NCBI GenBank assembly: GCA_028456385.1 | Contig: JALNQF010000921.1 | Location: 1 to 10,998 of the forward strand | DNA length: 10,998 nucleotides | Source of the DNA: Ophiosphaerella korrae | Lineage: Eukaryota; Ascomycota; Dothideomycetes; Pleosporales; Phaeosphaeriaceae | Reading direction: 5' to 3' | In this document: positions 1 through 9,119 of the stretch, in pieces | Layout: the number at the start of each line of letters is the position of its first letter | Position numbering within the stretch: the first letter of the stretch is position 1 | The notes under the pieces: model-generated | What the model was told of the DNA's origin: nothing | What the model saw: only the letters and a program-made list of their open reading frames with translations | Databases searched by the model: none | Made by a program: the position numbers and the translations under genes

Positions 1-428
1 TCAGATGTGACGCTGCCAGATGGAGCTGAGCTGACTCGTGACCGAGTATCTAAGCGAGCTTGTGACCCTTCAAATCTGACAAAACTTCTCCTGCTACAAC
101 ACCATCATCAAGCCCTTGTCGCTACTAAAACTTATAAAATGATTCTATCTAAACCTCCGCACTTCAATACAGTGTTTAATAGTCACTATTAGCATATACG
201 GTAACAAGCGGGCACCCGCCCATCCACCCGCAAAAGGTGTGATTGGGTGGGCGGTTGTGGCGTGGGTCTTGGCATGTGGGAAGGCTGAGGGGTGCAAGGC
301 TGTTCAAGTAGGCACCTCTCAGCCTTCCTGCGGGTGAGAACCTCAAAGATGCTGCGACTCATGGATGCCAGCCTGGTCTCTCATTCATACATTGCTTACC
401 TCACACATTCGTCGCGGCGCACCATACT
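1..428. other. Non-coding region upstream of the large gene
   Basis: I see no convincing gene here. One 61-codon ATG-to-stop frame (7-192) shows no family resemblance and lies in AT-rich sequence. The first ~210 bases are AT-rich. From about 205 to 330 the sequence turns GC-rich and palindromic (CCGCCCA at 216-222 faces TGGGCGG at 248-254, followed by a longer hairpin listed separately). The last ~100 bases should hold the promoter and 5' leader of the gene starting at 429. No clear TATA or CCAAT box was found close to that start. Confidence 0.5.
278..329. repeat. 18-base imperfect inverted repeat (hairpin)
   Basis: Positions 278-295 and 312-329 are reverse complements except for two non-Watson-Crick positions, with a 16-base loop between. 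The core arms are AAGGCTGAGGGGTGC and GCACCTCTCAGCCTT. It lies 100-150 bases before the start codon at 429, so it could be a folded leader or promoter element, or the remnant of a small transposon. No flanking target duplication was identified. Confidence 0.55.
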
Positions 429-3400
429 ATGGATCCGCTCAGCTTAACCGCCAGCATCATCGCCATCCAGCAGCTCACGAGCAAGGTGATCGAGTATCTG
501 AACGACGTCAATGACGCTCCGAAAGACCGCGCTCGATGCGCTATCGAAGCATCGAATTTCTACAGTCTTCTTACTATGTTAAGATACCGCCTTGAAGAGG
601 GAACTTACAACGAGCCATGGTATGCGGCAGTCCGGGGACTGGTGGTGAAAAATGGCCCACTTGATCAGTACAGGCTCACGTTGGAGCAGTTGAAAGTTAA
701 GATAACAAAGAAAAGAGGAATGAAAAAGGCGGGCCATATTGTTGGGTGGAAGTTTATTCAAGAAGAAGTCATGGAGATGATGGCGATAATGGATCGCTTG
801 ACGATGCTCGTGCAGCTCGCACTGGAAATGGACCACTTGTTAGTCTTCTTGTTAGACACGGAAAATAAATTTGCTCACGCTTGTAGTAAACTCTCTCAGG
901 CAATCGGAAACCATGTCGATGTAATTCAGCAGGATCAAAAACGTCACCGGCGCAGCGGAGCTGGGTTTTCTCCAACACAGGTTGGAGAGTCGCGGCCCTG
1001 GCCCGCCGGCTATGTCGCCGTGCCTGCGCCCAAACCGCTCGCCATCCCCGCCCCGCAACCTGTTCCTGTCTTTGTTGAACCCCCCGATCAAGTACGCACT
1101 GTTCCTGAACAAGAAGAGCCGGAGTACGAACCGAAAGCCGACACTATTCGCGGCGTAGGTGCAATCCTGCGATCGCTATCCAAAGCAAAGACCGAAATGC
1201 AAGTGATGCAAACAAACCGAACACAGGAAGAGCAAATGCAGCCGATCAGTGAAAACGAGCAGGTTGAACGGGACGGCTTACGAAGGAGAAGAACCATCGT
1301 CGATCCCAATCATCCCGAGCGATCCAAACCCGTCCTTCGCCATAAGTCAATGCATCCACCGCTCGGCATGTCACTCTTCCCGCTGGAGGATGACTCGGAT
1401 GACTCGGATGACTTTACTTATCATCCCGGCTTCTTCCCACGACTGCGGTCAAGAGGCAAATCTACCAGTCCGCATCCCTCAGCACCAGTTGCTCTCTCCT
1501 CTCTTTCTCAAGCGGCCACCGATAGCCTCTCCGACCATAACTCCGAGAATCCTTACAACAAAGACATGCAAATGGACACTTCCTACAAACCTAACGAGAC
1601 CACAATCCATTTCACGCCCACCCCCCCGCCACTCCCCCATCATGAGCACGACCAAAGTTCACGCGACTCCCTGCATATTCCGAGACCACCTCTTCCTACC
1701 GCAAAACGGCAGTTTTCTTTCCAAAACGTTTTCCCCAGGCGCCAGTTGGAAAGCGCAGGGGAGGGATCTGAGGGTAAGAGACCGGCTAGCCGAAATAGCA
1801 GGAAGAGTAGTCGGGACCATGTCCACAATGCGACCGAAGAAGAGCAGCTAGGCATGTCTCCAACTCCTCCAAGCTATACAGGTCCCCGTTATGTCGAAGT
1901 CAGTCCGAGAAGCAGTGCAACGAGCCACAGCTCGAGCCGCATCGAGCATATAGTATCAGAACCAGAATATAGGACCGATGGGAGGTGGGACCATGTTGAA
2001 ACTAATCCTACATCATGCGAAGATGTTATGGGACTGACGAATGCCAAATTTGATTCGGGTATTGGTTCTATGCCGGATGCCGTCTCAAGGAGCAACGAAC
2101 AAGATGATGACAAAAGGTCTATCAGATCTATCCTAACCAACGCCTCGCGGGTAATTCTTCCACCGCAAGAAGAGAGGCACCTTATATCGGCATTTTCAGG
2201 GGATCTATGCCAGGACATTAGCTTCCGCGGAGACCTCGACGACTCCCGTAATCGGATATCCGCTCGTCTCCCTGATCTTTTGAAGACTTTCACGCTAAAA
2301 CTGGAAGACAGTGCCAATTCGAAGACAGAACGTGATGCGAAGGAATTTGTTCGGCAACAACGAGAGTAAGTGCATTCATACCAGCTTGTTCAAATCCAGA
2401 CCAGTGTTTAGGGCTCTACATGTGAGCACTAGTTTATCGGCTAACACTTTTGATTGTTAGTCGCATTACTCACCAATTCCGTGAGAGCCAAATGCCAACG
2501 GGGACGTCAGATGATGAAGATCCGTCTACTTCGCCGGAAGACGGCATGTCGCCCGCCGAGAAGATAGCGCGCTGGAATACTGTCGAGCACCCCGACTTGC
2601 CGGCCGAGCCAGCACCTGTTCAACAGTTGGACGAGGTCCAAGTACCCCCGAGATATCAGGAAGTCCGTTCATTCCTGTTAGACGGTCCAGCATATCAGTG
2701 GTTGCTCGAGAACGCTCGATCATCAGCATTACTGACTGAGAGGAAGGGAACAGTTCTAGAAGGGGTCACGCGCAAGATTGATGCCATGCTTTCGTCCATA
2801 AGGACTCCAAAATCATGGCGGTCCCAAGTATTCCAGGCTAACTTCGACATGGACTGGGATCTTCCAAATTTTCTGAGAGGTCAGGAGTATGACACCACAT
2901 TAGAAATCGCCTTCGAACGCGCCATCACGGTTACAGGGTCCAGTATCAATGCTCAAGCACTGAGCTGTATGGACTATATGTACCAAACTTGGCCTTCAAG
3001 TGGCCGCGAGATCGTGCGCGTGCTGCAGAAGGCCTTAATATCACCAAATCTATCTTGTTCAAGTAAGCAAATCTTTCGAAATTATTTTCTAATGCCTAAT
3101 GATTCTAGCCTCTCTTGCTGATGGAACGGAGCTCGATATCAATTTGAGATCACCAAAAACATCGATCGTCGCGTGTGGAGGTCAGGCTGCCATAACAGAG
3201 CTTTGCGAGCAGCTTTCTTGGCTTGGAGCTGCTCTCCGAACCTCTCCGACATCATTTGGAATATGCCTTGCCACTCCGAGAATCACAGCTTCCGAAGACG
3301 CTAGTTCCAGCGGCCCGGTGCCATCCATCACGGTTCACCTCGGGTTCACTGTCACTCCATCCCTAGACCACGGTCTAGCGACTCTAGACGGCACTTGTTG

Positions 3401-5377
3401 GCACGCAATGTTCCGCAATCCAGTAGTCGTGAACGGTTTCCCAATACTTGCCCGACATGAGAACGAGCAAGGGCTAGAACTACCGCTCAACATGATGAGC
3501 ATTCTGGCCGAAGCCCACTTTGCCACGCGTTATGATAGGACGCTGGTTCTGAAGGGCCTTTGTACCATGCTTGTACCCACACGTCAGACTGAACGTTCTA
3601 TTACTTGGCATTTTCTATTCAACAAAGATGGGAAACGAATCCCCTACTATTCTTTTCGAGTGCGCTGTCCGGGTTGGATCGACACCGACAAGATGGGCAC
3701 CGGACTTCTGGAGGCTGGAAACGTTCGCAACTTTGTTGGGTGGGTATCTGATATTACCAGGCATCTAGGTACGTTTCTCTCTAGCTGCTTTGACCACTAC
3801 TTTGAAAATTAACAGCCGGAACAGGAACAGAAGGGATGGAATATAACAAAATCAACTGGGCTGGAGCTAAGGAATGCTCTGCGGGACTGGCTATAGAGCA
3901 GAAGCTAACCATCACTGTCAGCAAGATAGTTGGGGGAAGTGGAAGTGTGGTCCGAGGTAACAGAGACAGGCCAGAGTATGTCAAGCAGTCTGCATATCCA
4001 ATGCAGATTGAGAACGCCCGTAACATTTACGTTGTCCTTTACGATGATGGAGCTCGACGAGGGTGGTTGACCGATGGGGCGAGCGCTTTGCTCCATCTTG
4101 TGCGAACACAAGTTGTTCGAGAACCTTATAAGCGCGCCGGTTCCCTTTTCAACAATCCCAGCTTCAATCGCTCGACATTCAATCATCCAGGAATCGATGG
4201 CGGCCCCGATGCAGCGGCGGACATTTTGAAGGAAGATCGCAACATGAAACATGTCATCTTCAGGGAGTTCGACTCATACGCTGATGAAAAAATTGCTGTA
4301 CCTCGACCCAAACCAATGTCGACTATTGGCGAGGACTCTAGTAACGAGGCGAACAATCCATCGGGGACGGTGACGCCCAATTCAGATAAAGGGAGAAAAG
4401 AAATTTATAAGATAACATGCTTCAGGGAATTAGTCTCCCAGACTTGGAGTATTCTGGAGCAGATTCATGACCGCCAAGTCGAAGTTGCAACGACTCATAC
4501 CACAAAGCAGTTGCAAAGTCCACTAGGAATAACATTAGAGGGCTATGAGTTCATGGATATTGTATCAGCCGCACATATCTTGACTCGACGTGCTGTCAAC
4601 CTCCAGCCGAACGGAGCGGCCTGGATAGACTTGACAAAGCGAATACACGCAGTTACCCTTTTCGGTCAATATTTTGGAGATATTTACAAGCCTGCTGAGA
4701 ACACAGGGAGCCTAATTTGCGAGAACTGGAAGACTGTTCCACGGGGCCATGGTTATCTTGCGGTCCCTATATCACTGCTGAAAGAGATCAAGCAACACAG
4801 CTGGAGGAAAGGCGAAGTCGACAAAGGCTCTTCAGAAATAGTCAAGGGCCTCCACTGGACCCCGTCAAAGGACGCGTTCGATGCCTGTGGACCAAGCTGC
4901 AAGCACTTCTTTAACCGTGTCCAGCAGTTTCGTTCCTCTATACCGGTTGAAATACTAGGCAAGATTGGCTTGGCCGAAAACCGTCTTCAAGTTGACGCCT
5001 TCACGGAGATCAACGGCGCCCTCTTATTCGGCGAGAACAGCGTCCTGGACGCCGGAAAGCTAGAGCTGGACAGCTTCTATGACAGCGGAGTCGGTTCAAG
5101 TATACAGGCTTCTTCCCTAGCCAATTCAGCAACTGCAAGTTCCAGCTCCGAAGCAAGGCGTGTCCGGGTCCAGCGGACAGAGGACGACGCTATGGCCAGG
5201 AGTAACGGCCTTTCCCAACAAGCTATGTTTCCGGGGCCGGCTGTCACTAACATCTCTACAGAAGATGTTCCGGTCTTCGACCAGGCCCGGAGAAGGAGAG
5301 GGAAGTTCACTGCGGGTCTGCCTAGAAAGCTTGCTAAGATAATGCTCTCGCGCTGGAAATGGGGAGACGCGAGATGA
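429..5377 (+). CDS. Large fungal protein with STAND-type N-terminal domain, function unknown
   Basis: Proposed exons are 429-2365, 2461-3062, 3109-3768 and 3816-5377. The phases agree (2, 1, 1) and give 1586 residues. The introns (95, 46 and 47 bases) start GTAAGT, GTAAGC and GTACGT and end TAG, TAG and CAG; intron 1 has a CTAAC branch point. The ATG at 429 has A at -3 and opens with MDPLSLTASIIAIQQLTSKV. Residues 1-~165 are helical and resemble the fungal N-terminal domain found on STAND/NLR proteins (PigL_N type). Residues ~170-640 are Pro/Ser/Glu-rich and probably disordered, including a DDSDDSDD acidic run. The C-terminal half looks globular and reminds me of a widespread uncharacterised Pezizomycotina family. 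Examples are CWHAMFRNPVVVNGFP with GLELPLN (~938-980), TMLVPT and WHFLFNKDG (~1000-1020), YVVLYDDGARRGW (~1135) and EGYEFMDIV (~1308). I see no P-loop, ankyrin or WD repeats. The reaction or role is unknown; the N-terminal resemblance suggests immunity or incompatibility signalling, as inference only. Exon joins rest on splice signals and frame continuity, not transcripts. Confidence 0.8.
1389..1412 (+). repeat. 9-base coding tandem repeat (Asp-Asp-Ser)
   Basis: The unit GATGACTCG is repeated about 2.7 times without mismatch inside exon 1 of the large gene. It encodes D-D-S-D-D-S-D-D in the disordered linker. Its period is a multiple of three, so copy-number changes would keep the frame. Confidence 0.8.
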
Positions 5378-5538
5378 AACTGAGCGTCGCCAAGGACAAA
5401 TCACACCTTGCCCTGTTACGATCTGTGGAATAGAATCACTTCAAACTCGCATGGAGGATCTATAGAGGCATGGAAGCTATTCGTACGGCCTCTCCCTCTC
5501 TCTCTTCTCCCCCCAACCCAGGATTACGCGGAATGATA

Positions 5539-5565
5539 AGCTCGGACACCGGGTTTTCGTCCACC
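5539..5565 (+). repeat. Left terminal inverted repeat of transposon
   Basis: It matches the reverse complement of 7210-7236 at 25 of 27 positions, with mismatches at positions 2 and 9 of the repeat. The shared core ACCGGGTTTTCGTCCACC is perfect. TA precedes it at 5537-5538. This is the end nearest the transposase C-terminus. Confidence 0.9.
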
Positions 5566-5590
5566 CACCAAAAAAAAGAGCTCTTAACAA

Positions 5591-7100
5591 TTATATTTGC
5601 CACTGGCTACACATAGAATCCAATGCTGGAGCAGCTGAAGTAGCTGCCTTGCTCTTAGCAGCTTTTGTACGAGTTTTACGTGCTGGTTTTGTAGCTTGAG
5701 TAGCAGTAGTGATTGCTTTAACATCTACAAATCGCTTACTTGGATGAGGCTTAATACACTTCCTCTTAGATGGCTTTGCAAGCTCATTGAGCTGCTGCTG
5801 CAGTCGTTTGTTACTAGCTAGCAGCTCAGCTGCTCGTGTGTTAGCTGCTGCAATTGACTTGCTTACTTTGCCAAGCACAAGGCGAGTACTACGCGACAAC
5901 TTTTCAAAGCACTCAAGTTGTTTCTGAGCTTTGTATACGTCGCGAGGCTTTTGAGGTGTTACAAAGACTACTCTATCTATATATACTAGCTGCGGCGGCG
6001 GTGGTGGCGTAACTGGCCGGCCTTGAACTTGCGACGGTGAGAGCACACGCTCTGGATTGTATGGAACGAGACCAGCAGCGCGCTAGCCAGCGCGTATATT
6101 CGTCGCACTTAATCTAGAGAGGCGAGCCCTGTAATAAGCTAGTATAAAGCGCTCTTTTTTGACTGGCGCAGCGTCGTTAAGAGCTGATAGAGCTCGTATC
6201 TAGTCGCGATATTTTGACTTGGCAATACTAAACGGGGTGAAGTCTAATAGCTGCAATATATGTGACGCGTGAGCTGGCAAGTAGAGGCAATATATTCTAT
6301 GCTGGTAGCAAGTATATATAAACTCAGTAGTCATATAAGAGCCATGGCCGTCGAGTATGAGCATCCGGTGGCTGCTCTGCGTAGGCAGGGATCCAGGAAT
6401 GAATATACGACATAGCTACTCTAATCCAATCTCATTTAAGGTCCAGCCATTATTTGAAGTTGTATAAAACCAGCCTAGTACTGATTCTAGCGAGAACCAA
6501 GTTGTTTAAAGGCTCTATCCTTTAAATATTACAACTAGCTAAAGGTAATAGTCAGCAGCAGAGGTAGTCCCAAGAACAGACACCCACTCGCGATTTTCAG
6601 GCGACGCAACCTAAGCCTTATGCTTACTAGCAGATGCAAGGACTCTAGAGTGATTGCATACACCTAGAGCTACTCCAGTCTCGTCCATATTCCAGATATC
6701 GTTAGCGTGTATACCCCAGCTGGGTTCCAGTAGCTTCAAAGAGCTCAAGGAACGCTCGTACAGTCTCTAGTGTCAATGCCTCAGCTCGTACGGCTTCAAT
6801 TAACCCGCCTATAACAGAGCGCATACACGGATTGCGGCGTTGGAGTGAGAGATGCAGTGCTTGCCGAGCGGCGCGTCGTCGTCACCGCGCGCGCATGGCT
6901 AGGCGGCTGAGCGCGAGCATTTTCATCTGGAACCCAATCAGTAAGAAAACTCTCTTGCTCTGGCGCTAGTCGCTGCTCCCTCGTACTGATAAGCAGTCGC
7001 GTAAGGCGCGCAGCCGGCACGGCGGCGGCCCCGCAGTGTTGACCTTTTGATGCCCTGCGTCTTAGCTGCTTTGCGCTCGCTTGTATAAACACCAGATTCG
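5591..7100 (-). pseudogene. Fot1/pogo-type DDE transposase, inactivated
   Basis: Read on the minus strand, the N-terminal helix-turn-helix piece is KAAKTQGIKRSTLRGRR (around 7075-7025). It is followed in another frame by a CENP-B/Tc5-like piece (LAPEQESFLTDW, then PPSHARA, ~6960-6880), in a third frame by RNPCMRSVIGG, then back in the first frame by the catalytic core and tail. The DDE residues are the Asp of IWNMDETG (6683-6685), of LILDGHGS (6350-6352) and of QLLDF (6242-6244). The last two are separated by 35 residues, i.e. DD35D. The C-terminal 151 codons (from ~6046 to the stop at 5591) are open and end in a Lys/Arg-rich tail. At least seven in-frame stops interrupt the core (codons beginning at 6613, 6541, 6517, 6508, 6418, 6202 and 6085), plus at least two frameshifts. 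Most stops are TAG, several at places where this family has Trp, which fits RIP-type G-to-A change. Relatives cut and paste the element; this copy cannot. Confidence 0.88.
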
Positions 7101-7209
7101 AGATTGCGGGTAGCAGGTTGTGTTGCGACTTTGCGGAGAATCTATATTTGTGTAGGCGTTGTGAAAATATTGAGCGTTGAAGGTTGGCTGGGTTGGGTGG
7201 TTGGGGGGT

Positions 7210-7236
7210 GGTGGACGAAAACCCGGTTTCCGAGGT
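7210..7236 (-). repeat. Right terminal inverted repeat of transposon
   Basis: This is the inverted partner of 5539-5565, followed by TA at 7237-7238. It lies just upstream of the transposase start on the minus strand, where the promoter of such elements would be expected. Confidence 0.9.
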
Positions 7237-7238
7237 TA

Positions 7239-7435
7239 TAATAGGCTTCCTGCCCTATAGCGCCAACCTCGAGTCTTTTTTTTTTGCTCCGATTTTTTGT
7301 ATAATAGCCTTATCCTAGCCTTACAAACTTTTTTTCTCAAGCTCAAAAATTATCATCAGCTTTGTGCGCGCGGTTGCGGGCAAGTTCATGCAGAGCCGCC
7401 ATGTCCATTGATACTTCCATATATATTCAAACATT
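7239..7435. other. Spacer between transposon and lipase 3' end
   Basis: About 200 AT-rich bases, including a T run near 7276-7285, lie beyond the right transposon end. They should hold the 3' untranslated region and polyadenylation region of the minus-strand lipase gene. No perfect AATAAA was seen on the minus strand, which is usual for fungi. No gene is visible. Confidence 0.4.
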
Positions 7436-8753
7436 CTAGATGCGTCGGAAAGGAGTATCCCATCCAGAGAAGTTTCCTTGAAGCAGCACTCCTCCTCCGC
7501 TAACTGTATTTGGCCCATGAAAATGCGAGCCGCCTTGAGTTACTGTAAGGGTTGCACGTCCTGATGTGCCTCGATTCTCTTCGCCTCTAGCGCCTTGTTG
7601 CGAACCCTCGCCTCCTAACTGGGGCTGTCTGCTGCCGCCCAACCGCGCTATATCCCTAATCCATCGCCGAAGCTCACCCGTAACGGCTACAAATCCAGGA
7701 TCATCCACATCCTCAAACCTTGTCATGTCCATGTGATTGCTGTGTATGCCTATTGGAATGTAGCCAGGCAGAATAGCGGAATGGGATGGCACGACCTACG
7801 ATTATTAGTGCCTTGGTAAGAGCATGGATACTAGTCAGCCTACAATGCCAACGCCAAGAAGCGGCAGTTCTTCGTAGAAACAAGTGATTTCAATGGGCGG
7901 TAGTCCATCCTGGCTACGTGATCGAATCATGGTGTGGAAACTGTTCTGAACGCGCTCCAGTACCTCAGCGTTACTTTTTAGGGCGGCCAGGATCTCCGGA
8001 TTCGTCTGTTTGAGCACACCGATTGCTCTGGCTAGATTTTCCGCCCAATGTGCAAGGCCAGCGCCGTGATGCGGAGTCCCGAGGAATATAATACCCCGAG
8101 TGCACTTAAGGACTTGTTTCAGATGACTCTCCGGTCGCTGCTGCGCTGTGGACAGAGCCTATTCCCATCAGATGGTAGCTCTCCTGCAGTATGCCAAATG
8201 AACTCACATCTTCGCAGACAAGACCCCCCAAGCTGTGGCAAACGAATATTATGGGACGATCGTTCTACTCCAGTAAGCCAGGCTTCCACGGGTAGCGCTT
8301 TTGTTCAAGGCTCACAGTGTCATCCTTTTCTCTATACGCTGCCACAGCAGCTAGCAAGTTCATCGCATGGTTGCCAATCCGGTTCTTAGACACCATGCCC
8401 CGCCAGTCGGTGACGTATGCGTCGTATCCAAACGTGAGTATTCGCGTATTGGGTAGTTCAGGTGGGAGCAGGGTCTGCGGCCATGGAGATGTAGCGCTCT
8501 TCGCCTGCCATGTCTTGTGGCAATCTCCAGTAAGGCCATGAATGAAGATTATGCTATTTAGAGCATTAGGCGCCGAGTCGCATCCTAGCAATTAAGGCAG
8601 AGAACACGGGACTTACTCAACTATGCTATTTGCACAGTTGTGGAGCAGCTTTATTCCTAGTAGGCGTGTCTTTCTTGGGGGTCCTCGTGTTGGTGTCGTC
8701 GCAGTGCTTGCCGAGGTGCCTTCCGTGCGGGCGGCTTTCCAAGGCCAGTGCAT
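7436..8753 (-). CDS. SesB/SERAC1-like alpha/beta-hydrolase (lipase) with C-terminal amyloid-like motif
   Basis: Proposed exons on the minus strand are 8753-8617, 8553-8316, 8264-8208, 8158-7844 and 7795-7436, giving 368 residues. The introns (63, 51, 49 and 48 bases) start GTAAGT, GTGAGC, GTGAGT and GTAGGC and all end TAG. Each join restores a family-typical segment: IVDIIFIHGLTG, DDTNDRPIIF, VCEDALSTAQQRPE and GVGIVVPSHSA. Start ATG 8753 has A at -3. The N-terminus (MHWPWKAARTEG, then a basic PRK stretch) leads into the hydrolase fold. Visible elements are the oxyanion-loop motif HGLTG (51-55), nucleophile elbow CHSLGG with candidate Ser136, FLGTPHHG, and NHMDM with candidate catalytic His270; the acid is uncertain (Glu240/241 in FYEE are candidates). 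The tail (~331-360) is a Gly/Asn/Gln motif shared with the neighbouring NLR. Known SesB-type lipases are partners of fungal NLRs in amyloid-triggered cell death; SERAC1-like enzymes act on phospholipids. The substrate here is unknown. The gene is divergent from the NLR at 9120. Confidence 0.9.
7460..7549 (-). other. C-terminal amyloid-signalling-like motif of the lipase
   Basis: Residues ~331-360 form TVTQGGSHFHG, then PNTVSGGGV, then LLQGNFSG. Gly, Asn, Gln, Ser and Thr dominate, with alternating hydrophobic residues and almost no charge. It is separated from the hydrolase domain by a flexible Gly/Gln/Glu-rich linker. It aligns with residues 22-46 of the NLR encoded next door, with one single-residue gap. 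A short motif of this composition at the end of an effector, matching the N-terminus of an adjacent NLR, is the signature of fungal amyloid signalling pairs. Amyloid formation itself is inferred. Confidence 0.7.
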
Positions 8754-9119
8754 CTTCGTGCTGCCCAAGCTAGAACAAGGACAATCAAAGGTGAGGAGAA
8801 CAGAATGCGCGAATGCGCGAATGCCAGATGATCCAAGTCGAAATAGCAGTACCCAGAGACAAGAAACGTAGGGCGCTTAGACAGCTCAGCTCGAGGCGGA
8901 GACAGCGCATCACCAACCAATGGCCTCTGCCACGAATGAGTGCTGCAGTTCAGCCTCAGCGCACTCCGTCGCTTCTTTTCCTTGTGCTTGCCCTTGTCTA
9001 AAGCCTCACCCGGTTCCCTACTCTTGCTTCGAAATCGTAAGGGCGGGAGTTCCCAGCTGAACTAGAACTGATCATAGCTCATCTTATGGGTTCATGCATA
9101 GTAAAGCGCGCCTTACGCC
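8754..9119. promoter_or_regulatory. Divergent promoter region between lipase and NLR
   Basis: These 366 bases separate the two start codons, so the region must hold both promoters and 5' leaders. A CCAAT box lies at 8917-8921, about midway, where it could serve both directions. A CT-rich stretch (8966-9030) precedes the NLR start, as in many fungal promoters. An 8-base tandem repeat (8803-8824) lies near the lipase side. No long reading frame crosses the region convincingly. The shared region suggests, but does not prove, co-expression. Confidence 0.65.
8803..8824. repeat. 8-base tandem repeat in the divergent promoter
   Basis: GAATGCGC occurs in 2.75 perfect copies, about 50 bases upstream of the lipase start codon. 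It could be a cluster of binding sites, a part of the lipase 5' leader, or simple slippage. No known factor is assigned. Confidence 0.75.

Larger units (their letters stand above)
5537..7238 (-). mobile_element. Degenerate Fot1/pogo-like (Tc1-mariner superfamily) DNA transposon
   Basis: The element spans 5539-7236 (1698 bases). Its 27-base terminal inverted repeats (5539-5565 and 7210-7236) match at 25 of 27 positions. A TA dinucleotide flanks each end (5537-5538 and 7237-7238), as expected for the TA target-site duplication of this superfamily. Inside is a minus-strand transposase relic with a pogo-type helix-turn-helix, a DD35D catalytic core and a basic C-terminal tail. DD35D spacing, TA target and ~1.7-1.9 kb size fit the Fot1 branch of pogo elements in ascomycetes. 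It sits between the 3' ends of two convergent host genes and interrupts neither. Transposase stops and frameshifts show it is not autonomous, but the well-kept ends could still be recognised by a transposase supplied in trans. Confidence 0.9.

Noticed and set aside
7..192. 61-codon reading frame on the plus strand
   Set aside because: It is short, in AT-rich sequence, with no recognisable motif and no sign of coding bias; probably chance or the tail of something outside the window.
769..1112. Antisense frames within exon 1 of the large gene
   Set aside because: No domain resemblance and no splice or promoter context; shadows of the coding strand.
5570..7285. A run at 5570-5577 and T run near 7276-7285 as part of the transposon ends
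   Set aside because: The first lies inside the left repeat boundary and the second outside the right end, so they are not symmetrical and do not belong to the inverted repeats.
7297..7503. 68-codon plus-strand frame between transposon and lipase
   Set aside because: Overlaps the 3' end of the lipase antisense, and part of it reads through AT-rich spacer; no recognisable features.
8265..8267. In-frame stop after the HGLTG exon, suggesting a lipase pseudogene
   Set aside because: The TAG is the 3' end of a 51-base intron with a GTGAGC donor and a CTTAC branch point; the join DDT-NDRPIIF is typical of the family.
8657..8920. 87-codon minus-strand frame covering lipase exon 1
   Set aside because: Wrong frame: the adjacent frame starting at ATG 8753 gives the basic N-terminus and GIKLLHNCANSIV that joins to DIIFIHGLTG.
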